From: Sulfuritalea hydrogenivorans sk43H | GTDB lineage: Bacteria > Pseudomonadota > Gammaproteobacteria > Burkholderiales > Rhodocyclaceae | Length of the DNA: 48,266 nt | Reading direction: 5' to 3' | NCBI GenBank assembly: GCA_945870205.1 | Contig: CAMBRI010000005.1 | Span: 1-48,266, forward strand | Part shown: one piece after another, positions 25,401 to 33,874 of the stretch | Numbering within the stretch: the stretch's first letter is position 1 | Layout of the letters: the number at the start of each line of letters is the position of its first letter | The notes under the pieces: generated by a model | What the model was told of the DNA's origin: nothing | Databases searched by the model: none | What the model saw: the letters and a program-made list of their open reading frames with translations, nothing else | Made by a program: the position numbers and the translations under genes

Positions 25401-27037
25401 TGTTTCCCCAAGATCGATTGGACGCTGAGTTCGCGTCCATAATGGCTGTAGTCCATTCGAAAGTCCCCGGATTGAACAAATCTGCTCAGGGCCGCGAGAA
25501 TAGCGTTGTGCTTTTCCTGCGACCATTCGTCCAGCCATTGTTCGTAGACGGCCGGTGTAAATTGCCCCTTGTAGCCTCCGAGCGCCTTTACCGTGGTTTC
25601 GTAACTGTTGAAGAACAGATCCTCGGTATTGTAGATGTAGCGCATGAAGTAGTACTCATAGACTTGATCCGTATCGATGCTGAATTCCAGCGTATCAAGG
25701 CCAAGGAGCAGGCGGCGATAATCGTTCTCATCCTTCGAATGCAGGTTGAAGCCGTAGGCGATGTGCGGATTATTCAGCGAATTGTTGATGACCGGTATCC
25801 CGAGCGCCGCGTATTCGAATGCTATCGTGCCGTAGACCGTCAGCGCGACATCGACTCCTTCCGCAATGATCTGGTGATGGGAGGCGTCCGCCGGCAACAA
25901 GGTGAAGCGCGGATATCGGGCGATGAAGTTCTCGATGATTTCCCGCGTGCCGGCCAGATAGTCGGGGTGGGTCTTGATGTACCAGTCGTAGTCCGTGACC
26001 TCGCTGATCTTGCCGAGAAACTCCAGCCACTCGTAAAAATCGGGGAAGACGTTCTTGCCGTAGCTGTGCGGACTGTCGAAGAAGCAGTGCGTTGCGATGA
26101 GTATCTTTTTTCGCGGCGACTCGCGAAGCAGCCGGGCATGGCGATTGGCGCCGTAAGCTGATTTTGTCGAATAGGCCATATCGACTCCGACTTTTCCGGC
26201 AAAACGCCGCTCGATGCGGCGTCGCGCCTCTTCGACGCCTGCCTGTCGCACCGGTTGCGGCTGGGCCGCAAAGCGTTCGCGAAAATAGTGAAAGTCGTTG
26301 TAGGCAAACAGCTCGGTTTGGCTCATTCGATACATATGGGTAGTGCTGGCTTGAAATGCGGGGATATTCCGAGCAACCGCCACACGCAGCGGTATGGCCA
26401 AGTCGTAGACGCAATGGCTTACATTGACTGCCTGCACATCGTGGGTATCGAAATACTCCTGCCAGAACGCAAACAATTCGAGTGACTCCAGCAGGGAGCG
26501 CTGGAATTCGGAACTGCTAAGTTCGATCGTCGGCTTACTGAAGCGCCTCAAATATGTATCGTAGATCAGGTCGCCGAGCCAGACGCCACTTATGGTCAAT
26601 TCCTCTATGTCGCGTTTTGTGTGTGACTTGGCCAGGATATCTGCCGCCAATTCACTGGCCTTCATCCTATTTGCAGCGGATACGTAGACGATTAGGAAAT
26701 CAGTGGCGCCGAACGATTCGTAAACACCAATCTCTTCCAGCCGCAGCAGTTTCTTCAGGGAGAACGCTAAGCTCTTCCATCGGTTGGCTGGCGCTCTGGG
26801 CACATAGGCCGTGATCCTGGCGCCGAATTCGGCAGCTAGCACGTTCGCAAAATAGCTGTAGGTAACGTGGGCTGACTGCATGTCGTTAAGTTCCATCAGC
26901 ACGACACGGTCCTCCTTTGGCAGCATATCTTGACGTGGGAACACCCGCACGTTATGCCGAATGAATCTAACCACTGACGGATGCTGTCGCAACCGTCTTA
27001 GATTGCCCAAGAATTGAGCAAATAAGTTCTTTGGCAT
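25397..27037 (-). CDS. Large unassigned protein, probably a GT-B-type glycosyltransferase
   Basis: A 546-residue soluble protein that I cannot place in a named family with confidence. It has no signal peptide. [20 protein letters not shown] (about residue 45) could be the acceptor-side beta-strand and helix; [20 protein letters not shown] (about 308), [19 protein letters not shown] (about 350) and [20 protein letters not shown] (about 400) resemble the donor domain of capsule/CDP-glycerol-type GT-B enzymes, with a THPDY block and a Gly-Thr-(I/V)-A-x-E-Y-A donor loop. It precedes rfbF with an ATGA overlap. It may transfer the CDP-derived branched sugar or the nonulosonic acid; that is a guess from position. 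Confidence 0.6.
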   Translation of the reverse strand: MPKNLFAQFLGNLRRLRQHPSVVRFIRHNVRVFPRQDMLPKEDRVVLMELNDMQSAHVTYSYFANVLAAEFGARITAYVPRAPANRWKSLAFSLKKLLRLEEIGVYESFGATDFLIVYVSAANRMKASELAADILAKSHTKRDIEELTISGVWLGDLIYDTYLRRFSKPTIELSSSEFQRSLLESLELFAFWQEYFDTHDVQAVNVSHCVYDLAIPLRVAVARNIPAFQASTTHMYRMSQTELFAYNDFHYFRERFAAQPQPVRQAGVEEARRRIERRFAGKVGVDMAYSTKSAYGANRHARLLRESPRKKILIATHCFFDSPHSYGKNVFPDFYEWLEFLGKISEVTDYDWYIKTHPDYLAGTREIIENFIARYPRFTLLPADASHHQIIAEGVDVALTVYGTIAFEYAALGIPVINNSLNNPHIAYGFNLHSKDENDYRRLLLGLDTLEFSIDTDQVYEYYFMRYIYNTEDLFFNSYETTVKALGGYKGQFTPAVYEQWLDEWSQEKHNAILAALSRFVQSGDFRMDYSHYGRELSVQSILGKQ

Positions 27038-27068
27038 TTTGCTTTTTTCGGGAAAATTACATGCCTTA

Positions 27069-27084
27069 CAGCGCTTGAGCGCTG
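27069..27084. repeat. Short inverted repeat between two glycosyltransferase-like genes
   Basis: CAGCGC, a 4-base TTGA loop, then GCGCTG, in the 74-bp gap between the genes ending at 27112 and starting at 27037. There is no T-run on either strand after the stem, so it is not a convincing Rho-independent terminator. It could be a pause or processing hairpin. Confidence 0.4.
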
Positions 27085-27111
27085 CAGGTACTCCAACAAC
27101 AAATCCTAATG

Positions 27112-28008
27112 CTACGCGCGGCTTGGCGGGATCAGGAGACTCATATCCTCGATATCGGCCTGCGGAAGCGGTACAGCTTTTCCGTTTGGCGGTACGCAGC
27201 TGACCACGCGCTTGCCGGCCAATAGGCCCACTACCATCGCCATGGTGGCGCAGCCGGCCACGATGTCGCAGGCGGCTATCTGTTCCAACAAAGTTTTCGT
27301 CTCACCGCACACCAGCGGCAGATCAAACTGCTGCGTTGCCCAGTCATACTTGTCCCGAGGCTCCTTAGGGTGAGGGCGCACGACTATGCGGGCAAGATTG
27401 TCGCCCAGACACCGCACGTTCGACAGGAAGTAGGACAGTGCTTCTTCCTCCGTATACCCCCAATAGCGTTCGTCGCCATACAGGGCGATGCCGTCGTCGC
27501 GCAGAGGTTCGCAGACGTACAGAATATTGAGGCCGCCGCCCAGCGCGCGCAGAGGCACGTCAATGGTCTTGATCTCCTCCTGGATATCCAGAAAGTAGGC
27601 ATTCGGCACCAAGGTCTGCGCAAGTTCGGGCAGCGTCGCGCGCGCGATGCGCGCAGCGATTTCATCCCCGACCCAGACCTCGTCGGGCCAGCGCCATTGT
27701 CCGTGGCGCGTGAAACGCTGGCGGTAATTGACCCAGTGGTCCAACACGACAGTGCAGCGCTTGCCCGCCCGTCGGGCCAAGCCAATAGCCCGCCACTCCA
27801 GATCAGACCTGGAACTGGTGCCGCACAGCAGCCACTCGCACCGCTCCACCAGCGCCTCCAGCGGAAGCAATGGCACTGCGCCGAGCTTGCGAGCGACGAC
27901 ATCAACGGCGGCGCCTTCGAGGCAAAAAACGCAGTTCAGCCTCTGACGGCGGATATAGCTGGAAATAATTTCAGCCCCGCCAGCGTCATGGGCAACCACA
28001 CCGATCAC
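27112..28008 (-). CDS. Unassigned protein with GT-B-like C-terminal region
   Basis: I take GTG 28008 as the start; it follows the stop of the GNAT gene by 4 bp and opens the first recognisable beta-strand, VIGVVAHDAGGAEIISSYI. The open frame extends further upstream, but that part is only the shadow of the GNAT gene. The 298-residue product has CTVVLDHWVNYRQRF (about residue 90), PDEVWVGDEIAARIAR (about 113), NILYVCEPLRDDG (about 164), IVVRPHPKEPRDKYDWATQQ (about 210) and AGCATMAMVVGLLAGKRVVS (about 250). The RPHPKE block and the following nucleotide-like loop resemble NeuC/GT-B donor domains, but I do not recognise the family. It may act on the sugar made by the adjacent Gfo/Idh, DegT and GNAT genes. 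Confidence 0.6.
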   Translation of the reverse strand: MIGVVAHDAGGAEIISSYIRRQRLNCVFCLEGAAVDVVARKLGAVPLLPLEALVERCEWLLCGTSSRSDLEWRAIGLARRAGKRCTVVLDHWVNYRQRFTRHGQWRWPDEVWVGDEIAARIARATLPELAQTLVPNAYFLDIQEEIKTIDVPLRALGGGLNILYVCEPLRDDGIALYGDERYWGYTEEEALSYFLSNVRCLGDNLARIVVRPHPKEPRDKYDWATQQFDLPLVCGETKTLLEQIAACDIVAGCATMAMVVGLLAGKRVVSCVPPNGKAVPLPQADIEDMSLLIPPSRA

Positions 28009-28012
28009 TTTT

Positions 28013-28552
28013 TCAAACTCGACCGCCCTTGAAGCCTTCGCGGAGCAAGCCGTATTCGACCATGTCCTCCCACTGGCCATTGAGGAAGAGGTGCTTGCGG
28101 CGACGGCCTTCCTCGACCATGCCCATCTGCAAGGCCAGCTTCTGCATGCCGATATTGGTGCCAGCGGTGCCGCAGTAGACGCGTTCCAGGTTGAGGCTCT
28201 CGAAACCGTGGCGCAGCAGCGCCAGCGAGGCATTGAGGCCAACCGACTTGCGCCAGTGCTTACGGTTCCCAATCAGTATCGCGTATTCGGCGTTGCGGTT
28301 GATGAAGGAGATGTTTTGCAGGCTGACGTTGCCGATATGGCCGTCGTCCTGGTGGCAGATCGCCCACACCACATGGTCTTCACGGTTCAGGTTGTCGTAG
28401 TACTCGCGAAACCAGTTTGCATTCTTGAAGAACTTTCCGTGGGAGTTGTACTTGCAGACTTCCTGATCTTCGAACCAGGATTGGTAAGGACCGTTCAGGT
28501 CGCTTTCGCGCAGACTGCGCACGAAGTAGCCATCGGCAAGTTCGTGGATCAT
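28013..28552 (-). CDS. GNAT-family N-acetyltransferase (RimJ/RimL/PseH-like)
   Basis: A 179-residue GNAT protein; ATG 28552 overlaps the DegT stop as ATGA. YFVRSLRESDLNGPYQSWFE (about residue 8), VVWAICHQDDGHIGNVSLQN (about 61), AEYAILIGNRKHWRKSVGLN (about 87, the acetyl-CoA loop is Q/RxxGxA-like but reads NRKHWRKSVG) and LALQMGMVEEGRRRKHLFLN (about 138) are typical. It directly follows a DegT aminotransferase, as expected for an enzyme that acylates the new amino group. PseH is one member of this group; a second GNAT domain is fused to the aldo/keto reductase at 39564-40952. Confidence 0.85.
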   Translation of the reverse strand: MIHELADGYFVRSLRESDLNGPYQSWFEDQEVCKYNSHGKFFKNANWFREYYDNLNREDHVVWAICHQDDGHIGNVSLQNISFINRNAEYAILIGNRKHWRKSVGLNASLALLRHGFESLNLERVYCGTAGTNIGMQKLALQMGMVEEGRRRKHLFLNGQWEDMVEYGLLREGFKGGRV

Positions 28553-29841
28553 CTCAAAGCCTCCAGATTGCGCCACACCTTGTGGAACGCCGCAATGATC
28601 AAGTCGACTTCTTCGTCCTTGAATTCATGCGAGCAGATGCCGAAGCCCAGGAAGCTGGACTCGTGAAGATCTTCGGCGACCGGACAAATGCCCTTGGCGT
28701 AGCTCACGTTGCGCTTGCAGATGTCCGATGTCCATGGGAAACCTTTACTGCCGTAGGCCATCTTCTTCTGGTACATGGGCAGCAGGTGCAGGTTCTGATA
28801 GCCGACGCCCAGGGCCGGCACACCTTCGGCAGTCAGGGCATGGTGGAGCCGCTGGCGGCTGATGCCGAGCACGGCGATATCCAGGGTCATCGGATAGACG
28901 TAGTAGGCATGGGTGCAGCCCGGCATCACTGCCGGGATATTCAGGCCCTTGAGACCGGCCAGCCCTTTGTTGAGTATTCTGGCGATGCGCTGACGAGATT
29001 CGACTTGCGTCTTCAGCTTCTTGAGCTGTTCGATTCCCATGGCGCACTCGATTTCGCCGAGGCGAAAGTTGTGGCCGATCATGTTACTGAGATTGGTCAC
29101 GCCCTTGGCGTCCACCACCACTTCGGCGTGGTTGCGGATCAGACGCAGGCGATCGGCCAGATCGTCGTCGTCGGTGACGGCAATGCCGCCTTCGCCAGTG
29201 TGGATGTGTTTGTGATAGTTGAGGCTGTAGCCGCCGATGTCGGCCAAGGTGCCGGCAAACTTGCCCTTGTACATGGCGGCCGGCGCCTGGGCAGTGTCGG
29301 AAATGATCTTGAGCTTGTGCTTGTCGGCGATCTTGCGCAGGGCGTCCATGTCGGCCGAGTGGCCTGCGATATCCACCGACATGATGGCGCGGGTCTGCTC
29401 GCTGATATTGCGCTCGATCGAGACAGGGTCGAGGCAGAAAGTCTCGCGCTCGATGTCGGCAAATACCGGTATGGCGTTCCAGTGCAGGATGGCCGTGGCA
29501 CTGGCAGCCATGGTCCAGGGGCTGACGATCACCTCGTCGCCGGGCTCGATGCCCACGGCGCCGACGGCAGCCACCAGGCCCGAAGTCCAGGAATTGAAGG
29601 TGACAGCGTGCTTGACGCCGAAATAGCTTTCGCACTGACGTTCGAATTCCTGCACCTTGGGGCCGCCGAAGAAGTCAGGATCCCAGCAGCCGAGGAATTG
29701 CGACAGCACGCCGCTCTCAACCACATTCTTGGCGGCCTCGACCTCTTCCAGGCCAAGCGAGTTGTAGCGGGTGAATGTGTTGTTGAGCAGCTTGGGGCCG
29801 CCCAAGACTGCAAGTGTATCGTTGGAACTTTGATTATTCAT
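28549..29841 (-). CDS. DegT/DnrJ/EryC1/StrS-family sugar aminotransferase
   Basis: A 430-residue PLP enzyme; ATG 29841 overlaps the Gfo/Idh stop as ATGA. VTFNSWTSGLVAAVGAVGIE (about 76) binds the cofactor phosphate, EVIVSPWTMAASATAIL (about 99) and IISDTAQAPAAMYKGK (about 180, the Asp that contacts the pyridine N) follow, and YSLNYHKHIHTGEGGIAVTD (about 205) carries the Schiff-base Lys before GEGG. It is longer than PseC. It most likely aminates a keto-sugar generated by the dehydrogenase encoded just before it, with glutamate as amino donor, and the GNAT encoded next may then acylate it. A DegT enzyme acting on the nonulosonate skeleton is an alternative. Confidence 0.88.
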   Translation of the reverse strand: MNNQSSNDTLAVLGGPKLLNNTFTRYNSLGLEEVEAAKNVVESGVLSQFLGCWDPDFFGGPKVQEFERQCESYFGVKHAVTFNSWTSGLVAAVGAVGIEPGDEVIVSPWTMAASATAILHWNAIPVFADIERETFCLDPVSIERNISEQTRAIMSVDIAGHSADMDALRKIADKHKLKIISDTAQAPAAMYKGKFAGTLADIGGYSLNYHKHIHTGEGGIAVTDDDDLADRLRLIRNHAEVVVDAKGVTNLSNMIGHNFRLGEIECAMGIEQLKKLKTQVESRQRIARILNKGLAGLKGLNIPAVMPGCTHAYYVYPMTLDIAVLGISRQRLHHALTAEGVPALGVGYQNLHLLPMYQKKMAYGSKGFPWTSDICKRNVSYAKGICPVAEDLHESSFLGFGICSHEFKDEEVDLIIAAFHKVWRNLEALR

Positions 29842-30803
29842 AGGGCTGCTTTCATCTTCAAAAGCGATTTCAAGGTTTGGAGCGCATCTTCGCCCGTGCA
29901 CAAGCTTGAAGGTTTGCCGCGTAAGCAGGCGCCCACATTATCGACCACATGCCATTGCAGCTTATGGCCCTCCGTAGCAATCTTTTCTCCGGGCAGGGAA
30001 AGCACTGTGTATTCCGGAAAATCGGGGTCCGTGCCTACAGCCTGCCATAGGATTTTTGCACCGCCCTGCTCATAACGCAAACAACCGTTGGGAGCGACCA
30101 GCTGAACCTCGTGGTGGGAAAAATTCTCTTCTTTTGCCGCCAGGAAGCTCACTTCGCCGGCCGAAAGTTTCACCTGAATATCCGGTTCGATGTCCTCCTC
30201 GCCCCAGGGGCGGCCAGAATTGATAATCGCGAAGGATTCGACCGGGCCCAGCCAGAATTCGAGCAGATTCGAGAAGTGGGAGCCGTTGTGCAGCAAGCCC
30301 TTGCAGTACCAGAGGACGCCCTTGAGCGGCATGGCAATGCGCCCGTCCTGCAGGCGGCGCTTAATTTCCAGCACCCCCGGCTCGACCCGGCGCAGATAGT
30401 TCACATAGAGCAGGCAGCCGGCTTGGCGGCAAGCGGCCACCATAGTCTCGGCTTCTTCCAGCGTATAGGCCAGCGGCTTCTCGCACAGGATTAGCTTGGG
30501 CTTGGCATGGCGCAAGACCAGGCCCATGGACTCGGCGTGGTATCGCGTAGGTGAAGCGATCACCACCACGTCGGGTTTGAGCGTGCTCAGGCCCTCGGCC
30601 AAGTCGCTGCCTGCCCAGACCCCGTAGCGCCCGGAAAAGCGCTTACAAGCCACCGCATCGGGATCCACACCACCGGCCAGCTCGAAATCCGGATGGCTGG
30701 CGAAGGCCTTGGCGTGGGTAGATACCACTTCGGGGTCAGCTACGTCGAAATCGTAGCCCACCCCGACCTGACCCAGACCGACTAGGAGGACCTTGTACTT
30801 CAC
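29838..30803 (-). CDS. Gfo/Idh/MocA-family oxidoreductase
   Basis: A 321-residue protein. KYKVLLVGLGQVGVGYDFDV opens the Rossmann fold; VVVIASPTRYHAESMGLVLR (about 76) and LILCEKPLAYTLEEAE (about 103) with the EKP motif are diagnostic; the C-terminal alpha/beta domain has GSHFSNLLEFWLG (about 172). The start is GTG 30803, overlapping the previous stop as GTGA. Members in O-antigen loci (WbpB, WlbA) oxidise C3 of a nucleotide sugar before transamination, which fits the DegT and GNAT genes that follow. The substrate is not fixed by sequence. Confidence 0.88.
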   Translation of the reverse strand: MKYKVLLVGLGQVGVGYDFDVADPEVVSTHAKAFASHPDFELAGGVDPDAVACKRFSGRYGVWAGSDLAEGLSTLKPDVVVIASPTRYHAESMGLVLRHAKPKLILCEKPLAYTLEEAETMVAACRQAGCLLYVNYLRRVEPGVLEIKRRLQDGRIAMPLKGVLWYCKGLLHNGSHFSNLLEFWLGPVESFAIINSGRPWGEEDIEPDIQVKLSAGEVSFLAAKEENFSHHEVQLVAPNGCLRYEQGGAKILWQAVGTDPDFPEYTVLSLPGEKIATEGHKLQWHVVDNVGACLRGKPSSLCTGEDALQTLKSLLKMKAAL

Positions 30804-31540
30804 GTCGGGCGCGCGTCATTGCGCTGAACCATGTCGTTGATCTTTAGCACCTGAGGATTGGCCCGCAGGAAACGGATCACGTCGCCACAGCCGAACAGCA
30901 GATTGTCCTTGCCGAGGTTCTCGATCAGCGTACGGATAAGCTCGTAATCCGCCGGTTCATCGAGCGTCAGCCCCAGGCCCGGCCAATGCAGCGAGGGCGG
31001 CGCGACGAGATAAACATGCGGAAACAGCTGCGGATTTTTGACAATATGGCGCGACACGTGTTCGCGGTCCTGCGGATCGGCGGTCATGGAAAAAGATTTC
31101 TTCAGCGCCTCCAGCGTGAATACTTGCGTGTCCATGCCGTCCGGATAACTGCTGATGAAAGAGTTGGCGCAATAAACCGCGTTGTTGCGCTTGAATACTC
31201 GGATGGTCTGCTCGATCAGATCCGGATCGATGATAGGACAGTCTCCGGTGATCTCGACCACCACGTCTGCCTGTGCCGATTCAGCGGCGCCGATGACGCG
31301 CGCCATCACATCCTCTTCGCTGCCGCGGAAAACCTTGATGCCATCCTTCTCGGCGAATTCGGCGAGCACGTCGTCGGTCGCGTTGACAGTAGTCGCCAGC
31401 ACGATCTCGTCGATGGACTGCACCGTCTTGAGGCGACTCGTCAGATGTGCCAGCATGGGGCGCCCCAGCGCCGGCAGCATAACCTTGCCAGGCAATCGGG
31501 ACGAGGTCATGCGTGCTTCTATGGTTGCAACGATTTTCAT
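30800..31540 (-). CDS. SpsF-like cytidylyltransferase-family protein
   Basis: A 246-residue GT-A-type nucleotidyltransferase. KIVATIEARMTSSRLPGKVM opens with the CMP-Kdo/NeuA-like nucleotide loop in its SpsF form, AQADVVVEITGDCPIIDPDL (about 90) has the metal-site Asp region, and LTLDEPADYELIRTL (about 190) follows. SpsF-type proteins are common next to pseudaminic/legionaminic synthesis genes, but their activity is less certain than NeuA or PseF; a second sugar cytidylyltransferase role or a transferase role is possible. It lies 10 bp after pseF. Two cytidylyltransferase-like genes in a row suggest two activated sugars or a regulatory partner. Confidence 0.8.
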   Translation of the reverse strand: MKIVATIEARMTSSRLPGKVMLPALGRPMLAHLTSRLKTVQSIDEIVLATTVNATDDVLAEFAEKDGIKVFRGSEEDVMARVIGAAESAQADVVVEITGDCPIIDPDLIEQTIRVFKRNNAVYCANSFISSYPDGMDTQVFTLEALKKSFSMTADPQDREHVSRHIVKNPQLFPHVYLVAPPSLHWPGLGLTLDEPADYELIRTLIENLGKDNLLFGCGDVIRFLRANPQVLKINDMVQRNDARPT

Positions 31541-31549
31541 GGGTCGTCC

Positions 31550-32254
31550 TTACTTGGCGCGGGCACTACGGACGCGGTAGATCGCCTCTGCCAGTTGCCA
31601 GTCCTGTTCATCGTCGATGTCGATGGCCGTGCCCTTGGGCAGCACATAGCCGATAAAACCGCTGTCGGATCCCGCGCCGTGCGATTCGAGCACGCGCGCG
31701 GACGGGAAGGCGGCGAAACTGCCGGCATCGAAGTAGCGCTTTTCGATGTCCTGCGAGCGCACCGCAAACATGCCGGCCTGCACGGGGGTCAGCGCACCGT
31801 TGGCACCGCGACTGAAGGCCCACTCGATGGGCGCCGGATATTCGGAGACGGCGAGCAAGGGTTGCTTCGAGCCGGCCTCGCGGAACAGCGTGGCAGCCTT
31901 CTCCAGATCCTGCGCATCGATAAGCGGCGCGCAGGCCATCAGCAGCCAGATCTCATCGAAGTGCTGGCCGCGCTTGGCATATTCCTCGGCGACATAATGC
32001 AGCACCGGCATAATTGGCGTGTGGTCATCGGCCAGCTCTTCCGCGCGCGGGAAGTCCGGAGGAAAACCAAAATCAGCCGCCACCGCACGGATGCTTTCGC
32101 TTTCGGTGGAAACATGGATGGCGGAAAACAGGTCGCTGTCGCGCGCCACGCCCAACACATGAGTGATCATGGGCTGGCCGCAGAAATCGCGGATGTTCTT
32201 GTTGGGAATTCGCTTGGAGCCGCCGCGCGCAGGAATGATGGCAAGACGCTTCAC
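31550..32254 (-). CDS. pseF: Pseudaminic acid (nonulosonate) cytidylyltransferase
   Basis: A 234-residue NeuA-family enzyme; GTG 32254 overlaps the WbqC stop as GTGA. LAIIPARGGSKRIPNKNIRD is the CTP-binding loop, followed by FCGQPMITHVL (about 25), HVSTESESIRAVAADFG (about 48), FDEIWLLMACAPLIDAQDLE (about 97) and AIDIDDEQDWQLAEAIYRV (about 210), which holds the metal-binding Asp pair. PseF forms CMP-pseudaminate from the free nonulosonate and CTP. The SKRIPNKN form of the loop and the company of pseC, pseG and pseI point to the Pse branch. A legionaminic specificity is less likely because no NeuC-type hydrolase is seen. Confidence 0.88.
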   Translation of the reverse strand: MKRLAIIPARGGSKRIPNKNIRDFCGQPMITHVLGVARDSDLFSAIHVSTESESIRAVAADFGFPPDFPRAEELADDHTPIMPVLHYVAEEYAKRGQHFDEIWLLMACAPLIDAQDLEKAATLFREAGSKQPLLAVSEYPAPIEWAFSRGANGALTPVQAGMFAVRSQDIEKRYFDAGSFAAFPSARVLESHGAGSDSGFIGYVLPKGTAIDIDDEQDWQLAEAIYRVRSARAK

Positions 32255-32955
32255 GCACTCACCTCGACTCCGCTACGGATCAGGTCAGCGCTGCGGTCGC
32301 CGCAATTGAAGAGCATATCGATGACGGACATATAGGGAAGAAAGTCGCCAAACAACTGAGGGTACTCCGGATGGCGATAGTTGAAGTAGCACACTGGCAC
32401 GCCAATCTCGTCAAAAGCGCTGGATTCTTCCAGATAGTCCCTCGAACCGGGCACGGAAACGTACTCGGTCGCGCCGACTTCCTTGCACAGTGACGCCAGC
32501 AGATCGGCCTTGGCACCGCTGCCCTGCATCCGGCTCGAACGCAGCAGCGGGGTCGCTATGCCAAGCAAGACGCGGCAGTGCTCGATGATACCGATGTTCA
32601 GGTCCGCCAGCAGCGTCTGCGGCTGCTCGATACAGGCCAGCAGCCCGGGTCCGAGATCCTTGAAGCTCGCAGTCTTGACGTAATTAGCTTCTATGGTCTT
32701 GCGGTGCGTGCTGGCGAAATTGCTGGCGCTGTCGAGTTCAGTCTTGCAGATGATCTGCTCACGTTTACCTTTGCTGGCCACAGGCACAGTCAGCCACTGC
32801 GCGCCTTTCGCCGTCTTGATCTGATTGCGTTGCTGCCAAGAGCGCTTGGCGAATTGGACTGTATCCAGAAAGACGAACACATCCACCGCCTGCATTAGCC
32901 CGAAATATCCGCTCCAGGGCAGATAGGTGGGCTGCATGATCGCGACCCGGGTCAT
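32251..32955 (-). CDS. WbqC-family protein
   Basis: A 234-residue protein; ATG 32955 overlaps the previous stop as ATGA. VAIMQPTYLPWSGYFGLMQA at the N-terminus, FVFLDTVQFAKRSWQQRNQI (about 28), WLTVPVASKGKREQII (about 54) and YVSVPGSRDYLEESSAF (about 165) are the conserved WbqC blocks. The family occurs widely in O-antigen and nonulosonate loci, but its reaction has not been clear to me; a transferase-like acyl or amino-sugar function is often supposed. It sits between pseF and a beta-propeller glycosidase-like gene and is translationally coupled to both. I assign family only. Confidence 0.85.
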   Translation of the reverse strand: MTRVAIMQPTYLPWSGYFGLMQAVDVFVFLDTVQFAKRSWQQRNQIKTAKGAQWLTVPVASKGKREQIICKTELDSASNFASTHRKTIEANYVKTASFKDLGPGLLACIEQPQTLLADLNIGIIEHCRVLLGIATPLLRSSRMQGSGAKADLLASLCKEVGATEYVSVPGSRDYLEESSAFDEIGVPVCYFNYRHPEYPQLFGDFLPYMSVIDMLFNCGDRSADLIRSGVEVSA

Positions 32956-33869
32956 TCCGACACCGCCAGCCCGATGCCATCGAAGCCGTAATTGTTGCCG
33001 TTGTAGAACATGAAGCAACGATCATCGTGACGCACGACCGCGGCGTACTCGACCATTTCGCTGTCGAAGCCAGATGGACTCACGTCGATGCCAGCGAGAT
33101 GATCGAGGCGCTCCCAGTTCAGTCCATCCCTTGATTCTGCATAGCCTATGCGGTAGTCAACGCTCTTATAGGAGAACCACATGCGCCACAGTCCGTCCGC
33201 GAAGATAACGTAGGGTCGCGCCAGCGCATGTTCCGTGTCGTCTTTGAAATCGAGACAGACATGGCCTTCGCGCACCCAGTGCTTGCCATCCTTGGAGTGG
33301 CCGGTCTTGATGTTGTAACGCGGCAGATCCTTGTTCAGCCATTCATGGCCGGAGACATAGAAAATCCGATAGCCGTCGCCAGTGTGCACCACCCAGGGAG
33401 CGGTGTTCAGATAGGGGTCAGTGCGCGTGCGCTCCAGGATGGGCGCGCGCGACCAGCGTTCGAAAGTCTTGCCTCCATCCTTGCTGATAGCGAGACCGCC
33501 GAAGATGTGCATACGCACGGTCGAACCCGGATTCCAGCCGATGTAGTAGAGCCCGATCTCGCCGGACGGCAGACCTACGACGCAGGACGGCGTGACGCCG
33601 TTGTCGTCGAAACAGCCCAGCGCACCCGGCGCCAGCACCGCTTCAGCCGGGCAATCAACGACCCTGCCGTCGTTATTGAGATCCACAATCGCGTAGCCGA
33701 TATGCGAGCGGTTCCGGGCGTCACGGCCGGAAAAGAAGACGCGCACTAGACCATCGCCCAGGCTTTGCGGCGTCGGCACCATACAGTGCGTCTGCGCCCA
33801 AGGCAGGCGCTTGTCCGGCTGTATGATCAGCCCGAGCTTGCGCCACTGCTGCACCTTCCTGTCCTGCAT
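32952..33869 (-). CDS. Cytoplasmic beta-propeller protein, glycoside hydrolase/phosphorylase-like
   Basis: A 305-residue protein with repeated aromatic-rich strand motifs of a five-bladed propeller: DGLVRVFFSGRDARNRSHIG (about residue 39), GEIGLYYIGWNPGSTVRMHI (about 102), DGYRIFYVSGHEW (about 164), DGLWRMWFSYKSVDYRIGYA (about 226) and RCFMFYNGNNYGFDGIG (about 284). Acidic residues in blade positions (SGRDARN, DPYLNTAPW, SGFDSEMVEY) resemble GH43/GH32-type active sites. There is no signal peptide, so it acts inside the cell, which is odd for a hydrolase; it could process a nucleotide- or lipid-linked sugar, or act as a phosphorylase. It sits inside the Pse module, coupled to the WbqC gene. 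Confidence 0.7.
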   Translation of the reverse strand: MQDRKVQQWRKLGLIIQPDKRLPWAQTHCMVPTPQSLGDGLVRVFFSGRDARNRSHIGYAIVDLNNDGRVVDCPAEAVLAPGALGCFDDNGVTPSCVVGLPSGEIGLYYIGWNPGSTVRMHIFGGLAISKDGGKTFERWSRAPILERTRTDPYLNTAPWVVHTGDGYRIFYVSGHEWLNKDLPRYNIKTGHSKDGKHWVREGHVCLDFKDDTEHALARPYVIFADGLWRMWFSYKSVDYRIGYAESRDGLNWERLDHLAGIDVSPSGFDSEMVEYAAVVRHDDRCFMFYNGNNYGFDGIGLAVSE

Positions 33870-33874
33870 ACGTA

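Noticed and set aside
27069-27084. A Rho-independent terminator between the two unassigned glycosyltransferase-like genes
   Set aside because: The stem is short and no U-run follows on the transcript strand.
28009-28272. A longer N-terminus for the unassigned gene ending at 27112
   Set aside because: The extra residues are an Ala/Ser/Arg-rich shadow of the GNAT gene in another frame; GTG 28008 begins the real fold.
28582-30075. A long open frame on the plus strand opposite the DegT and Gfo/Idh genes
   Set aside because: No family motifs, and the composition is that of the reverse strand of high-GC genes; the minus-strand genes have full motif sets.
30986-32335. A long plus-strand open frame opposite pseF and the SpsF-like gene
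   Set aside because: Antisense to genes with clear catalytic motifs; no ribosome site or recognisable domain.
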